DNA of 64,000 nucleotides from Fragum whitleyi (taxonomy: Eukaryota; Mollusca; Bivalvia; Cardiida; Cardiidae). The DNA lies in contig OX411543.1 of the NCBI GenBank assembly GCA_948146395.1, positions 36,971,058-37,035,057 on the forward strand, written 5' to 3'. The notes beneath the pieces are model-generated. The model was not told the DNA's origin, searched no databases, and saw only the letters and a program-made list of their open reading frames with translations. Shown piece after piece: positions 10,418-23,800 of this stretch. The position numbers were made by a program, and so were the translations under genes. The first letter of the stretch is position 1, and each line of letters begins with the position of its first letter.

Positions 10418-10604
10418 TGAAAATAAGCCACACTCATTCAAGCCTTGTTTTTCATTGGATCAAAATTTGTTGAACAACCTTGAAAATGTGTCACCCAGGA
10501 ATCATTCCTGTGAAGTTTGGTTAAAATTCATCAAGTAATTTCAGAGAAAATTTTTAAAGAAAATAAGATCAGGGCTGTTGCCTTCTGCCAGTGGAGCTAA
10601 AAAC
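10418..10604 (+). repeat. 3' end fragment of a family A Helitron-like element
   Basis: One internal unit ('agccacactcattcaagcc', 'gtgtcacccaggaatcattc', 'gaaaatttttaaagaaaa') runs straight into TTCTGCCAGTGGAGCTAA, the family A 3' terminus seen intact at 32730-32754. The microsatellite and 5' part are missing. Duplicated in each tandem unit. Confidence 0.6.
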
Positions 10605-11352
10605 TAATCATTCTCTGATAATCACAATTAAGAAATTCAGGCCTGTGGACCAATTCAGTGAATCAGGCTGGCCCTTGAACATCAAGGTCAATAATTTCCA
10701 TCATAAAAACTCCAAAGTTAACCTTAACTTTTAATTGGAATGAGATAGGGTCTTCATATTTCTCAATCATGTGCTTTGCTTGTGATAACACCTTTCTGTT
10801 GGTACAAGGTCATCAATCAAGGTCATGGTCTTTCAGTAGATATCTCAGACAAGGTTTTTGGTCAAGGTCAAATTGCTAAGGTCAATAGTTTGAATCATAA
10901 AAATGAGAAAAAATGTTAACATTTTGGGACAAATTTTCGGTACTAATTTTGCATGTGATTTCTATGCAACCGAACAATGTCATTTGTTTATTTCTATGCT
11001 CTGCTTAGATTATACCAAAAAAGATTTAAAAAACAAAATTACTTGAAAATTCACTGGTTTGGCGTAGAGTTTATCAAGTGATAATCTACCATTATTTTTT
11101 GTTTATCCACCAAAAAGCATTAAAGAAAATGTTTAATTCGCCATAGCACAAGCTACTGTTATATTAATTCACTAGTGACAAACACTGGTTAGAAATATCC
11201 AATAAACATGTCTTTTATAAGTAAATTTGAGTATTGATTTAAAGCATACTTAATGATCAAGCACTTATTCAGGGAGCATAACCTGTCACTGACAGCTCTT
11301 GTTTGGTGACATTTCAAGCCATAGCACCAAACTGTTAACCAACTGATCAGAA

Positions 11353-11925
11353 TGTAAACAAGAGGGCCAGATTAGCCCTCATCCGCTCACCTGAATTTTA
11401 TTGGTCCAGTGGATCTCGCCCACTTTTCTGGCAAAGTTTTATCACATTTGCCTAGTTGTTGAAGAGAAGATGTCATTTCAAGAATTCTTAGTGAAAATTT
11501 TCTTTGACAACCAATTGGTAACTGAGAAGATGTTTAAAGATATCTGGCTCAAAATAAGCCCTGCCCTGCAATGTCGATATTTATGGGCCAGTCAAAATTT
11601 TGTGAACAATTCTTGAAGATGGTCACCCAAGGAACATTCTTGTAAAATTTTATTGAAGTCGGCCCAGTGACTGTTGGTTCAGATTTTGTTTCAAAGTGAA
11701 AAATGCCACATCCTGCCACACCCATATTTATGGGCCAATCAGAATTTTGCGTACAAGTTTTGAAAAGGGTCACACAAGGAACATTTTGGCAAAGTTTCAT
11801 TGAAAACTGCCCAGTTGTTCAGGAGATGTTGTAATGTTTGTTGACAACAGAGGATGCATGACAGACTCAGGGTGATCCTAAAAGCTCACCTGGAGTTGTT
11901 GTGATTGGTTGAGCTAAAAACAAGA
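11353..11925 (+). mobile_element. Family B Helitron-like non-autonomous element
   Basis: The 5' end ACAAGAGGGCCAGATTAGCC then CTC carries a hairpin (GAGGGC...GCCCTC), followed by GCTCACCTGA. Internal units of about 160 bp hold 'atatttatgggccagtcaaa', 'cacccaaggaacattcttgt' and 'aagttttattgaagtcggcc' type words. The 3' end is 'gggtgatcctaaaagctcac' then GGTTGAGCTAAAA. A second 5' end (caagagggccaatttatccc) starts right after, at 11921. Repeated at +7787 and +15574. A relatively intact 3' end of the same family is at 30656-30694. Confidence 0.65.
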
Positions 11926-12181
11926 GGGCCAATTTATCCCCAGATCACTTGCCTGAGATCATAGTTGAGATGCCAGTAAGACTATAAAATTAATCTTCAA
12001 ATTTCATACTATCAGTGTATAAGACAAATGTATCTTTCTTATAAAGGGCCATCTCACTTACCAAAATATACAGGCTCTCGCAAACATTTGCTGCAAATTT
12101 GCAGCAACTGTTTGCGTCAAATTTGTTTTTCGTATGCAAATGAGCTTTCTGGCAAACAGTTTGCTGCAACTTTGCAGTAAA

Positions 12182-12273
12182 CTATTCTTGCAAACATCAG
12201 GCAAACCCTCTGCAACCTTGCCGCAAACATCCGGCAAACTCTCTGCAACCTTGCCGCAAACATCCCGCAAACG
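12182..12273. repeat. 33-bp minisatellite in a GCAAAC-rich tract
   Basis: About 2.3 units of 'caaacatcmggcaaaccctc' + 'tgcaaccttgccg'. The wider tract 12065-12275 is dense in GCAAAC/TTTGC words. Present in all three tandem units. Apparent open frames here (DVCGKVAEGLP repeats) are by-products of the repeat length. Confidence 0.7.
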
Positions 12274-12680
12274 ATCTTTTCAACAACTCTCTCACTATAA
12301 ATAAGGTATTTTTCCATTTCTTATAAGTTGCAGATGTTATCCATGGTTCATAAATATTTTATGTTCAATGGTTCGGGTTCTGAAGGTTTATAGTTAAGGA
12401 AAAAATTTTATAAAAAATTTTGGAGTCTTTGGGACTTGAACCGGGGTTGTCTAGTTAAAGAGTTCAAAAAATATTTCATTAATATGTAAATATGTCGGCG
12501 GACAACGTAGCTTGCCCAAACTGCTGCTTGTCACAAACAGCACTTGACCAAAGATCTAAGTTCAAGGTCAATACATTTTGTTTAAGTCCATGATCTAATA
12601 AATAACAGTCTGATTTAGAAATAAGAAAGAAATAAAGGTATAATGGCCATAGGTATAAAGACTCAGAAAACATAAGTAAG
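12274..12680. other. Unannotated AT-rich stretch
   Basis: Nothing recognisable on either strand; a tRNA-like B-box at 12432 was considered and rejected. Confidence 0.4.
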
Positions 12681-13082
12681 GTTAAAGTTTTTTTGTTAAA
12701 GATTTTAAAAGGTCAAGGTGAAATTATCAAGGACCTTGGTTACTCCTGAAAGCCGATCACCTGGTTTGTGTATGAAGTTATGAAACCCCTGGGTAAAAGC
12801 ACTTAAAAAATATAAGCAAGGTAAAAGTTTTTGGTTTAAGTTTTTCTAAGTCCATAAAAGGTCAAGATGTTAAGGAACTTGGTCTCTGGTGAATGCCTAT
12901 AACCTAGTGAGTGTGTATATGAAGTTATAATGTCCCTAGATAAAACAATCAGAAAATTTAAGCAAGGTTTAAGTTTTTTTCTCTTAAGTTTTTGGTTAAA
13001 GTTTTTCTAAGTCCATAGAAGGTCAAGGTCAAATGTAAAGGACCTTGGTAACCAGTGAAAGCCTATCACCTAGTGAGTGTGT
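12681..13082. repeat. ~147-165-bp satellite at the right edge of each tandem unit
   Basis: Units share 'aaggttaaagtttt', 'gtccataaaaggtcaaggtc' and 'ggaccttggtaaccagtgaa' then 'agcctatcacctagtgagtg'. Spacing is about 147 bp between the first two tatgaag words. In copy 3 the array does not stop at the unit edge but continues to about 29040 with about two and a half more units. The duplication breakpoint is therefore inside a longer original array. Confidence 0.75.
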
Positions 13083-16000
13083 TGGGAAAGGGTTAAACTG
13101 AAGCTGTGTGTATCAGATTGACCAAGTTAAAGATCAGGCCAGTTATCTTTGTTATATTACATGTACTTTCAAGCACATGGAAGGTAATCCAAGATACTGT
13201 AATTTGAGTCTGCGTGTGACATTTCCAACAATTTAAAATGTGTGCAAAGTAAAGACTCTGACAAGCCTGTGCATCCGCACAGTCTGACCAGAGACTTCAC
13301 TATGGGCTTAGTAGATAGATTAGGGTTCAATGTATCTGATAGGCAATCAGGTAACTTTATATTCACGGTATGTAGATATCTATGTTTGTAGCTCAGGTAT
13401 GTTTCAAATTGTTGGAAATGTCATGCACAGACTCATTTGTCTGAACAAAATATGGTCATAAACATGAAAAAAATATCAAATAGTTGATAGGTGAACCAAA
13501 TGTACTTTAATATTTAGGCCACCTAAAAAAACAGAAATATATTAAACAAAATGACAGAAAATTGCAGATGTCAACTGAATGAGTGATTTTATTGGTCAAT
13601 TGATGTTTTGTTTGACAGAAGCAGCTTTTTAGTTACTGGAACTTTCTTTGAAACAAGAAAGGCCCTTCAACCAGAGACAGTTTTTCAAACAAAAAAAGAT
13701 TTCTTAAAAAATCCTTTAATTCCAACTCTTAAATTAAAATATTTTCAAACTTTTTTGTTCTCTTTGGATATAAGTCTATTGATTGATATGAAAAAAAAAA
13801 CAGATTCAGTAATTTTCCAATGATTCCCTTGCTTGTAATAGTATTTCACAAGCAAATATAGGCCAGTACCCATTATAGGCTGGTACATTGTGTATTTCCC
13901 CAAGTTTCAGTCAGTGGTTGGTTACATACAAGTTGAATCTAGTGGGAACCCAAATTTAGTATCTCAGTTATACATGGATTCTGAGTATAAAAAAGTACTT
14001 TATGAAATTAAAGCAATAGATGTAAGGTCCAAAATCTAACTTTTCTATTCTGGACGAAAATTATAATTCAATTTCTATTCATTTTTTTTAAATCTAGCAG
14101 TTCACTTTGTGGATAAAGGTCTTCTATAAAATATATTTCTATTTTGATTTTCTTGAATATGAGGATGAATTTTTGATAAAATTTATACCTATAATTGTTA
14201 AGAGTACTATCAAAATACAGAAGGCCTTTTCTTTCTAGATAATACAAGAGGTACCTTAGAGACAGAACATTTTCTAGGAGAAATAAATTGAGCCTGTGCA
14301 TAGCATTTCCAACAATTTTACATCTGAACAACGCTTAGACTCAGATCAGCCTGTGCAGCTGCACAGTCTGATCAGAGTCTTTACTATGTGTTATATAGAT
14401 AGATATGGTTGTAATGCCTCCTCAGGTGGACAGCATAATATTCTCATCACATTTTGCCCTTGTCTATGCTGCTCAGCGTCTGTATATCAAACACATATTA
14501 AATAGTTGGAAATGTCACACACAGGCTCAATTTCTTTTCTTTTTCTACAGGGGAAGATTACCTTCATTAAGGGAAAGATTACATTCATCCAGAGAAAGAT
14601 TACCTTCATCCATGGAAAGATTACCCTCAAACATGGAAAGATTACCTACATCCAGGCACAGATTACCTTCTGCCAGCAGTACTGTCACCAACAGTTCTAG
14701 TACACCAAAGCATAAGAACAAAAATAATAAAACAACAAAACCTTGACATGACAAAAATGAATGAAATCTGAGGTATTTCCAACAAACTATGAATACTGTG
14801 GCTAGTAATCTAACAATTTATGGAGCAAGTGAAATCATATGTTCTCAGATAGCCCCCTTGTCTTCAATAAAAGCCATCAAAAATATCCTTATCTTACACA
14901 TTTGTAAGATTACATTCTAAATGACGTTATCATGGCATTATCTAACACATAATCACAGTATTTTTGCCACCTTCACATTTCATAAAATGGGTACTGAAGT
15001 ACAAAACTGGTTCAGATGAGAGGAGAATCTGTTACTCAATTTTATTTGAGACAAAGCCAATTTAAAGCTCCCTTAATTACATTCTTTTGTAGACTTGGTT
15101 AAGATCAGCTTGTATCAAACAAAATTTTGTGAGAGATCTTTGTTCCCATAACCTTTCCTGTTTTTCAATGTTTTTATATTGCTCTAAAACCCAGGGCCCC
15201 GTTTTACTGAACTTCTTACGACAAAATTAATCGTAAGTCAAAATCACAAATTGTACCTGGTGTATTCATTCATAGTTAGATTCTGCCTTGCAATATCTCA
15301 TAGGAATCGTCTTTAGAAGACAATTCCAATGAGATGATGCATGGCAGAATTCCAAATTTAGTTACCACTGTAGAAGCAACTTTTATTTTTGACTTGCCCC
15401 AAAAAAATTGTAAGATATTTAGTAAAATGGCCCCAGATGACAAACAAGGGTACTGCCTGCAGGTGCCAATGCTTGGCTACAGGTACTCTAAAATGCAACA
15501 AATCTATATGAAAAAAGGGGCATAGGTCTTATGAAATGCTTTCAGAGTTATCCTCTTGATAGTTTATATTTCTCTTGTGATGATGAACAACTTTTCCAAG
15601 TTTCATGAAGATATCTCCAATAACAAGCAGGGTATTACCAAGGTTAAAGTTTGTCAAGCCAACATCTAAGCAAACAACAACATCATCTCAGATGCCAATA
15701 GTGCCAAGGTATTGACAACACCTGAGTTTTTCTCTGAAAATGGCTGAGCTAAATCAAAGAGAGCAATTAAAATGTAACCATCCTGCTTGGTAGAAAATAT
15801 TATTGGAAAACAAGAAACTGCTTGTCACAAGCAGTTTTTTCTTTTTCTACAATATTTCCCATCTATAAAATAAGATGGGTATCAAATCCCAGTAATGTGC
15901 AGGAAAGGGTTAAAACTGTGTTTAGATTATACTTATTCATTTTAAGTTCAAATGTAAACCTTCAAATGTGTTGAAAGCTTATAAGCCTGCTCTCAAACAC

Positions 16001-19000
16001 TCACATCCCTAAGAGAGATGCTATGGCTTAAACCCACTGCTACCCAATTCTAGGGTGAACTGGGGCAGACATTTAAGTATTATGCCAATAACTACAGCAC
16101 CGCCACAGAGTGGCCTCAAAACACAGACCTCCAGGTCACTGGTTGAGTGTCTAGACCACAGAGGGAGAAAAACCGAGTAATTGTTCTAGATGAGAATAAA
16201 GTTTTATCATAAGCATGTGCATACAATATCTAGTGTTGGCTTGTATTCCAAGCTGATTATCTTTATTTTACATAAATTACCATGATATTTCATCTGAAAG
16301 GTCTAGATTCTTTTGTTCATTTGTAATTGGTCAAGATTCTACACGCCTAAATAAATAAAACTCACATGGAGGTTTGTCTTAAAAGAAGAGACATTGGTCC
16401 TATATACCGGTATAGGTAACTCACCTTATAAGAAATTTCATTCAAGATTTGCATGGGTAATCAAAAAATTCAAGAAAACTTTTAAAACAGTATTTATGCC
16501 TGACGGTTTCCCCTTAAGAACCCTAGGTTTTACATTAAAAGCATAAAAAAATAAATTGTTTCAAATTTTCACTGGTTGCTCAAAAAAAAGGAGTTCTTTG
16601 ATTCATTTACCTATATGGCTTTTTGTTAATGAACAAATATTCAGACCTAATTTGATTTAAATTGGGTCAGTTGATTCTGAGACATTCACAGGTTAAGACG
16701 TGTTAGTGAAACACAAATTCCCTCAAAACAGCATTTTTTAAATAAAACTTTGACCTTGACAGACGACATTGATCTTGTCACATGATTTTGTCATCTGTGG
16801 ATGGGCATCATCAAGATCTATCATTATACCACATATGAGCATTGTATCTTGTATAGCCTTGAAGTAATTAGAATTGTTAAATTTTTGGTTAAAGTTTTGT
16901 AAACAGACAGACGGACAACAGTAAAACAAAATGCCCCCGATCTTTCAATGACGGGGTATTAAAAATCTCTATTTAGAAAAACAATGGAAATTGTTATTAA
17001 AACACCCTTATCAAGCTGAATAAAAAGAGTGACAAAATTGAATTTAAATTAAAGCAGTGGAGGCCTATTTGTGAGTTGGTATTTCTTTTCAAATTATAAT
17101 TGTCAAACAATTCTGGTTTGAAATGGATAACAGGTGGACCACATAATGACTGGCTGATCTTTGCTTATACCTCATGCAAAAGGAGGAATATTCTTGGTTC
17201 AGCATCACAAGGATTAAAGCAATCAAAGGATGATTAGGTAAGATGCAAAATCTCATAAGATAATGGTTATTCTTGTAAATTTCATATAAATCCATGCTTA
17301 TAAGTGTAGGAGGAGTTCCTTGCAATACCATATGATGTTAATATTTCATCCAAATCTACACAAAATGAGGCAGTAGAAATTATTGCGTTCACATGCCCGT
17401 TAGACCTGAATGTCCCATATTTTGAGACAAGGCAGAATTTTGAAAAACCCTTTCAGTTGGCACAAGGTTAGTTGACTTTGGACTTTCTTTAAAAATTTCA
17501 TCCAGATCCATGCATAAAAGTAGGAGTTGCATTCATAAGAAAACTTGATGAAAAAAATATTTTTTTCCCCACTTTTGGAAATTATTGTAAATGTTTCCCG
17601 ATGGAATAATTGTGTGAAAATTTTTTATGACTGTGTCGTTGGATTGTTATTTTATTATTTTGTGTTTTATGAAATATATATTTTTTCAATAAAATATAGT
17701 TCTGTTTTTAAATATGTTGTTATTTTTCAGGCATTTTTGAAGGTTTAATGGAATAAATTGTTATCTAATTTTCTAACTAACCATTCAAGGAAATATTGCT
17801 CGAGCACTTCTATTAACCCCTGTCATGCTGAACCCGGAATATTCCTGCTTTGACATGAGGTAAAGACAAAGATCAGCCTGCACATATGTGCAGTCAGATC
17901 TTAGTTCATACCACCTGCATTTCATTTTTAAACCAGAAAGGTGTAAAACAATGCATTTCTGAAATCAATACTCATTTATATTTGGTAACTTCCAGTGCTT
18001 TTAGCACTTTGATTTCTCATTTATTTTACAAAGATTTTTTATTCAGCATGACAAGGATTAAGTGACCAATATTATCAATTGACCATTAATGAGATGATTC
18101 CAAATGGTTTGACTCATCATTGGATTCATTTATCAAAATGATGTTTTTTATTTATCAAAATATATTGCATTAAGGCTTAAAGCTTAAATCACTTTTTACC
18201 AATATGAAAATAAGCCACACTCATTCAAGCCTTGTTTTTCATTGGATGAAAATTTGTTGAACAACCTTGAAAATGTGTCACCCAGGAATCATTCCTGTGA
18301 AGTTTGGTTAAAATTCATCAAGTAATTTCAGAGAAAATTTTTAAAGAAAATAAGATCAGGGCTGTTGCCTTCTGCCAGTGGAGCTAAAAACTAATCATTC
18401 TCTGATAATCACAATTAAGAAATTCAGGCCTGTGGACCAATTCAGTGAATCAGGCTGGCCCTTGAACATCAAGGTCAATAATTTCCATCATAAAAACTCC
18501 AAAGTTAACCTTAACTTTTAATTGGAATGAGATAGGGTCTTCATATTTCTCAATCATGTGCTTTGCTTGTGATAACACCTTTCTGTTGGTACAAGGTCAT
18601 CAATCAAGGTCATGGTCTTTCAGTAGATATCTCAGACAAGGTTTTTGGTCAAGGTCAAATTGCTAAGGTCAATAGTTTGAATCATAAAAATGAGAAAAAA
18701 TGTTAACATTTTGGGACAAATTTTCGGTACTAATTTTGCATGTGATTTCTATGCAACCGAACAATGTCATTTGTTTATTTCTATGCTCTGCTTAGATTAT
18801 ACCAAAAAAGATTTAAAAAACAAAATTACTTGAAAATTCACTGGTTTGGCGTAGAGTTTATCAAGTGATAATCTACCATTATTTTTTGTTTATCCACCAA
18901 AAAGCATTAAAGAAAATGTTTAATTCGCCATAGCACAAGCTACTGTTATATTAATTCACTAGTGACAAACACTGGTTAGAAATATCCAATAAACATGTCT

Positions 19001-20869
19001 TTTATAAGTAAATTTGAGTATTGATTTAAAGCATACTTAATGATCAAGCACTTATTCAGGGAGCATAACCTGTCACTGACAGCTCTTGTTTGGTGACATT
19101 TCAAGCCATAGCACCAAACTGTTAACCAACTGATCAGAATGTAAACAAGAGGGCCAGATTAGCCCTCATCCGCTCACCTGAATTTTATTGGTCCAGTGGA
19201 TCTCGCCCACTTTTCTGGCAAAGTTTTATCACATTTGCCTAGTTGTTGAAGAGAAGATGTCATTTCAAGAATTCTTAGTGAAAATTTTCTTTGACAACCA
19301 ATTGGTAACTGAGAAGATGTTTAAAGATATCTGGCTCAAAATAAGCCCTGCCCTGCAATGTCGATATTTATGGGCCAGTCAAAATTTTGTGAACAATTCT
19401 TGAAGATGGTCACCCAAGGAACATTCTTGTAAAATTTTATTGAAGTCGGCCCAGTGACTGTTGGTTCAGATTTTGTTTCAAAGTGAAAAATGCCACATCC
19501 TGCCACACCCATATTTATGGGCCAATCAGAATTTTGCGTACAAGTTTTGAAAAGGGTCACACAAGGAACATTTTGGCAAAGTTTCATTGAAAACTGCCCA
19601 GTTGTTCAGGAGATGTTGTAATGTTTGTTGACAACAGAGGATGCATGACAGACTCAGGGTGATCCTAAAAGCTCACCTGGAGTTGTTGTGATTGGTTGAG
19701 CTAAAAACAAGAGGGCCAATTTATCCCCAGATCACTTGCCTGAGATCATAGTTGAGATGCCAGTAAGACTATAAAATTAATCTTCAAATTTCATACTATC
19801 AGTGTATAAGACAAATGTATCTTTCTTATAAAGGGCCATCTCACTTACCAAAATATACAGGCTCTCGCAAACATTTGCTGCAAATTTGCAGCAACTGTTT
19901 GCGTCAAATTTGTTTTTCGTATGCAAATGAGCTTTCTGGCAAACAGTTTGCTGCAACTTTGCAGTAAACTATTCTTGCAAACATCAGGCAAACCCTCTGC
20001 AACCTTGCCGCAAACATCCGGCAAACTCTCTGCAACCTTGCCGCAAACATCCCGCAAACGATCTTTTCAACAACTCTCTCACTATAAATAAGGTATTTTT
20101 CCATTTCTTATAAGTTGCAGATGTTATCCATGGTTCATAAATATTTTATGTTCAATGGTTCGGGTTCTGAAGGTTTATAGTTAAGGAAAAAATTTTATAA
20201 AAAATTTTGGAGTCTTTGGGACTTGAACCGGGGTTGTCTAGTTAAAGAGTTCAAAAAATATTTCATTAATATGTAAATATGTCGGCGGACAACGTAGCTT
20301 GCCCAAACTGCTGCTTGTCACAAACAGCACTTGACCAAAGATCTAAGTTCAAGGTCAATACATTTTGTTTAAGTCCATGATCTAATAAATAACAGTCTGA
20401 TTTAGAAATAAGAAAGAAATAAAGGTATAATGGCCATAGGTATAAAGACTCAGAAAACATAAGTAAGGTTAAAGTTTTTTTGTTAAAGATTTTAAAAGGT
20501 CAAGGTGAAATTATCAAGGACCTTGGTTACTCCTGAAAGCCGATCACCTGGTTTGTGTATGAAGTTATGAAACCCCTGGGTAAAAGCACTTAAAAAATAT
20601 AAGCAAGGTAAAAGTTTTTGGTTTAAGTTTTTCTAAGTCCATAAAAGGTCAAGATGTTAAGGAACTTGGTCTCTGGTGAATGCCTATAACCTAGTGAGTG
20701 TGTATATGAAGTTATAATGTCCCTAGATAAAACAATCAGAAAATTTAAGCAAGGTTTAAGTTTTTTTCTCTTAAGTTTTTGGTTAAAGTTTTTCTAAGTC
20801 CATAGAAGGTCAAGGTCAAATGTAAAGGACCTTGGTAACCAGTGAAAGCCTATCACCTAGTGTGTGTGT
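13083..20869 (+). repeat. Tandem unit, copy 2
   Basis: Same length as copy 1 and nearly identical. It holds terminal exon A (13619-13823), terminal exon B (14551-14746), the TTAA MITE (17813-18061), the family B element (about 19140-19712) and the satellite. It lacks the 5' exons and any promoter of the MIB/HERC2 gene, so its exons could be used only by splicing from upstream. Confidence 0.92.
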
Positions 20870-23800
20870 TGGGAAAGGGTTAAACTGAAGCTGTGTGTAT
20901 CAGATTGACCAAGTTAAAGATCAGGCCAGTTATCTTTGTTATATTACATGTACTTTCAAGCACATGGAAGGTAATCCAAGATACTGTAATTTGAGTCTGC
21001 GTGTGACATTTCCAACAATTTAAAATGTGTGCAAAGTAAAGACTCTGACAAGCCTGTGCATCCGCACAGTCTGACCAGAGACTTCACTATGGGCTTAGTA
21101 GATAGATTAGGGTTCAATGTATCTGATAGGCAATCAGGTAACTTTATATTCACGGTATGTAGATATCTATGTTTGTAGCTCAGGTATGTTTCAAATTGTT
21201 GGAAATGTCATGCACAGACTCATTTGTCTGAACAAAATATGGTCATAAACATGAAAAAAATATCAAATAGTTGATAGGTGAACCAAATGTACTTTAATAT
21301 TTAGGCCACCTAAAAAAACAGAAATATATTAAACAAAATGACAGAAAATTGCAGATGTCAACTGAATGAGTGATTTTATTGGTCAATTGATGTTTTGTTT
21401 GACAGAAGCAGCTTTTTAGTTACTGGAACTTTCTTTGAAACAAGAAAGGCCCTTCAACCAGAGACAGTTTTTCAAACAAAAAAAGATTTCTTAAAAAATC
21501 CTTTAATTCCAACTCTTAAATTAAAATATTTTCAAACTTTTTTGTTCTCTTTGGATATAAGTCTATTGATTGATATGAAAAAAAAAACAGATTCAGTAAT
21601 TTTCCAATGATTCCCTTGCTTGTAATAGTATTTCACAAGCAAATATAGGCCAGTACCCATTATAGGCTGGTACATTGTGTATTTCCCCAAGTTTCAGTCA
21701 GTGGTTGGTTACATACAAGTTGAATCTAGTGGGAACCCAAATTTAGTATCTCAGTTATACATGGATTCTGAGTATAAAAAAGTACTTTATGAAATTAAAG
21801 CAATAGATGTAAGGTCCAAAATCTAACTTTTCTATTCTGGACGAAAATTATAATTCAATTTCTATTCATTTTTTTTAAATCTAGCAGTTCACTTTGTGGA
21901 TAAAGGTCTTCTATAAAATATATTTCTATTTTGATTTTCTTGAATATGAGGATGAATTTTTGATAAAATTTATACCTATAATTGTTAAGAGTACTATCAA
22001 AATACAGAAGGCCTTTTCTTTCTAGATAATACAAGAGGTACCTTAGAGACAGAACATTTTCTAGGAGAAATAAATTGAGCCTGTGCATAGCATTTCCAAC
22101 AATTTTACATCTGAACAACGCTTAGACTCAGATCAGCCTGTGCAGCTGCACAGTCTGATCAGAGTCTTTACTATGTGTTATATAGATAGATATGGTTGTA
22201 ATGCCTCCTCAGGTGGACAGCATAATATTCTCATCACATTTTGCCCTTGTCTATGCTGCTCAGCGTCTGTATATCAAACACATATTAAATAGTTGGAAAT
22301 GTCACACACAGGCTCAATTTCTTTTCTTTTTCTACAGGGGAAAGATTACCTTCATTAAGGGAAAGATTACATTCATCCAGAGAAAGATTACCTTCATCCA
22401 TGGAAAGATTACCCTCAAACATGGAAAGATTACCTACATCCAGGCACAGATTACCTTCTGCCAGCAGTACTGTCACCAACAGTTCTAGTACACCAAAGCA
22501 TAAGAACAAAAATAATAAAACAACAAAACCTTGACATGACAAAAATGAATGAAATCTGAGGTATTTCCAACAAACTATGAATACTGTGGCTAGTAATCTA
22601 ACAATTTATGGAGCAAGTGAAATCATATGTTCTCAGATAGCCCCCTTGTCTTCAATAAAAGCCATCAAAAATATCCTTATCTTACACATTTGTAAGATTA
22701 CATTCTAAATGACGTTATCATGGCATTATCTAACACATAATCACAGTATTTTTGCCACCTTCACATTTCATAAAATGGGTACTGAAGTACAAAACTGGTT
22801 CAGATGAGAGGAGAATCTGTTACTCAATTTTATTTGAGACAAAGCCAATTTAAAGCTCCCTTAATTACATTCTTTTGTAGACTTGGTTAAGATCAGCTTG
22901 TATCAAACAAAATTTTGTGAGAGATCTTTGTTCCCATAACCTTTCCTGTTTTTCAATGTTTTTATATTGCTCTAAAACCCAGGGCCCCGTTTTACTGAAC
23001 TTCTTACGACAAAATTAATCGTAAGTCAAAATCACAAATTGTACCTGGTGTATTCATTCATAGTTAGATTCTGCCTTGCAATATCTCATAGGAATCGTCT
23101 TTAGAAGACAATTCCAATGAGATGATGCATGGCAGAATTCCAAATTTAGTTACCACTGTAGAAGCAACTTTTATTTTTGACTTGCCCCCAAAAAATTGTA
23201 AGATATTTAGTAAAATGGCCCCAGATGACAAACAAGGGTACTGCCTGCAGGTGCCAATGCTTGGCTACAGGTACTCTAAAATGCAACAAATCTATATGAA
23301 AAAAGGGGCATAGGTCTTATGAAATGCTTTCAGAGTTATCCTCTTGATAGTTTATATTTCTCTTGTGATGATGAACAACTTTTCCAAGTTTCATGAAGAT
23401 ATCTCCAATAACAAGCAGGGTATTACCAAGGTTAAAGTTTGTCAAGCCAACATCTAAGCAAACAACAACATCATCTCAGATGCCAATAGTGCCAAGGTAT
23501 TGACAACACCTGAGTTTTTCTCTGAAAATGGCTGAGCTAAATCAAAGAGAGCAATTAAAATGTAACCATCCTGCTTGGTAGAAAATATTATTGGAAAACA
23601 AGAAACTGCTTGTCACAAGCAGTTTTTTCTTTTTCTACAATATTTCCCATCTATAAAATAAGATGGGTATCAAATCCCAGTAATGTGCAGGAAAGGGTTA
23701 AAACTGTGTTTAGATTATACTTATTCATTTTAAGTTCAAATGTAAACGTTCAAATGTGTTGAAAGCTTATAAGCCTGCTCTCAAACACTCACATCCCTAA

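Noticed and set aside
11549..11800. 83-codon minus-strand frame with repeated KLCQNVPCVTLFKTC-like blocks, found in all three tandem units
   Set aside because: It is the translation of two satellite units of the family B element; the repeat period happens to be open. No start context, and the same words occur with stops in other copies.
12432..12442. tRNA B-box-like GGTTCAAGTCC on the minus strand
   Set aside because: The flanking bases do not form a T stem and no A box, anticodon arm or acceptor stem is present.
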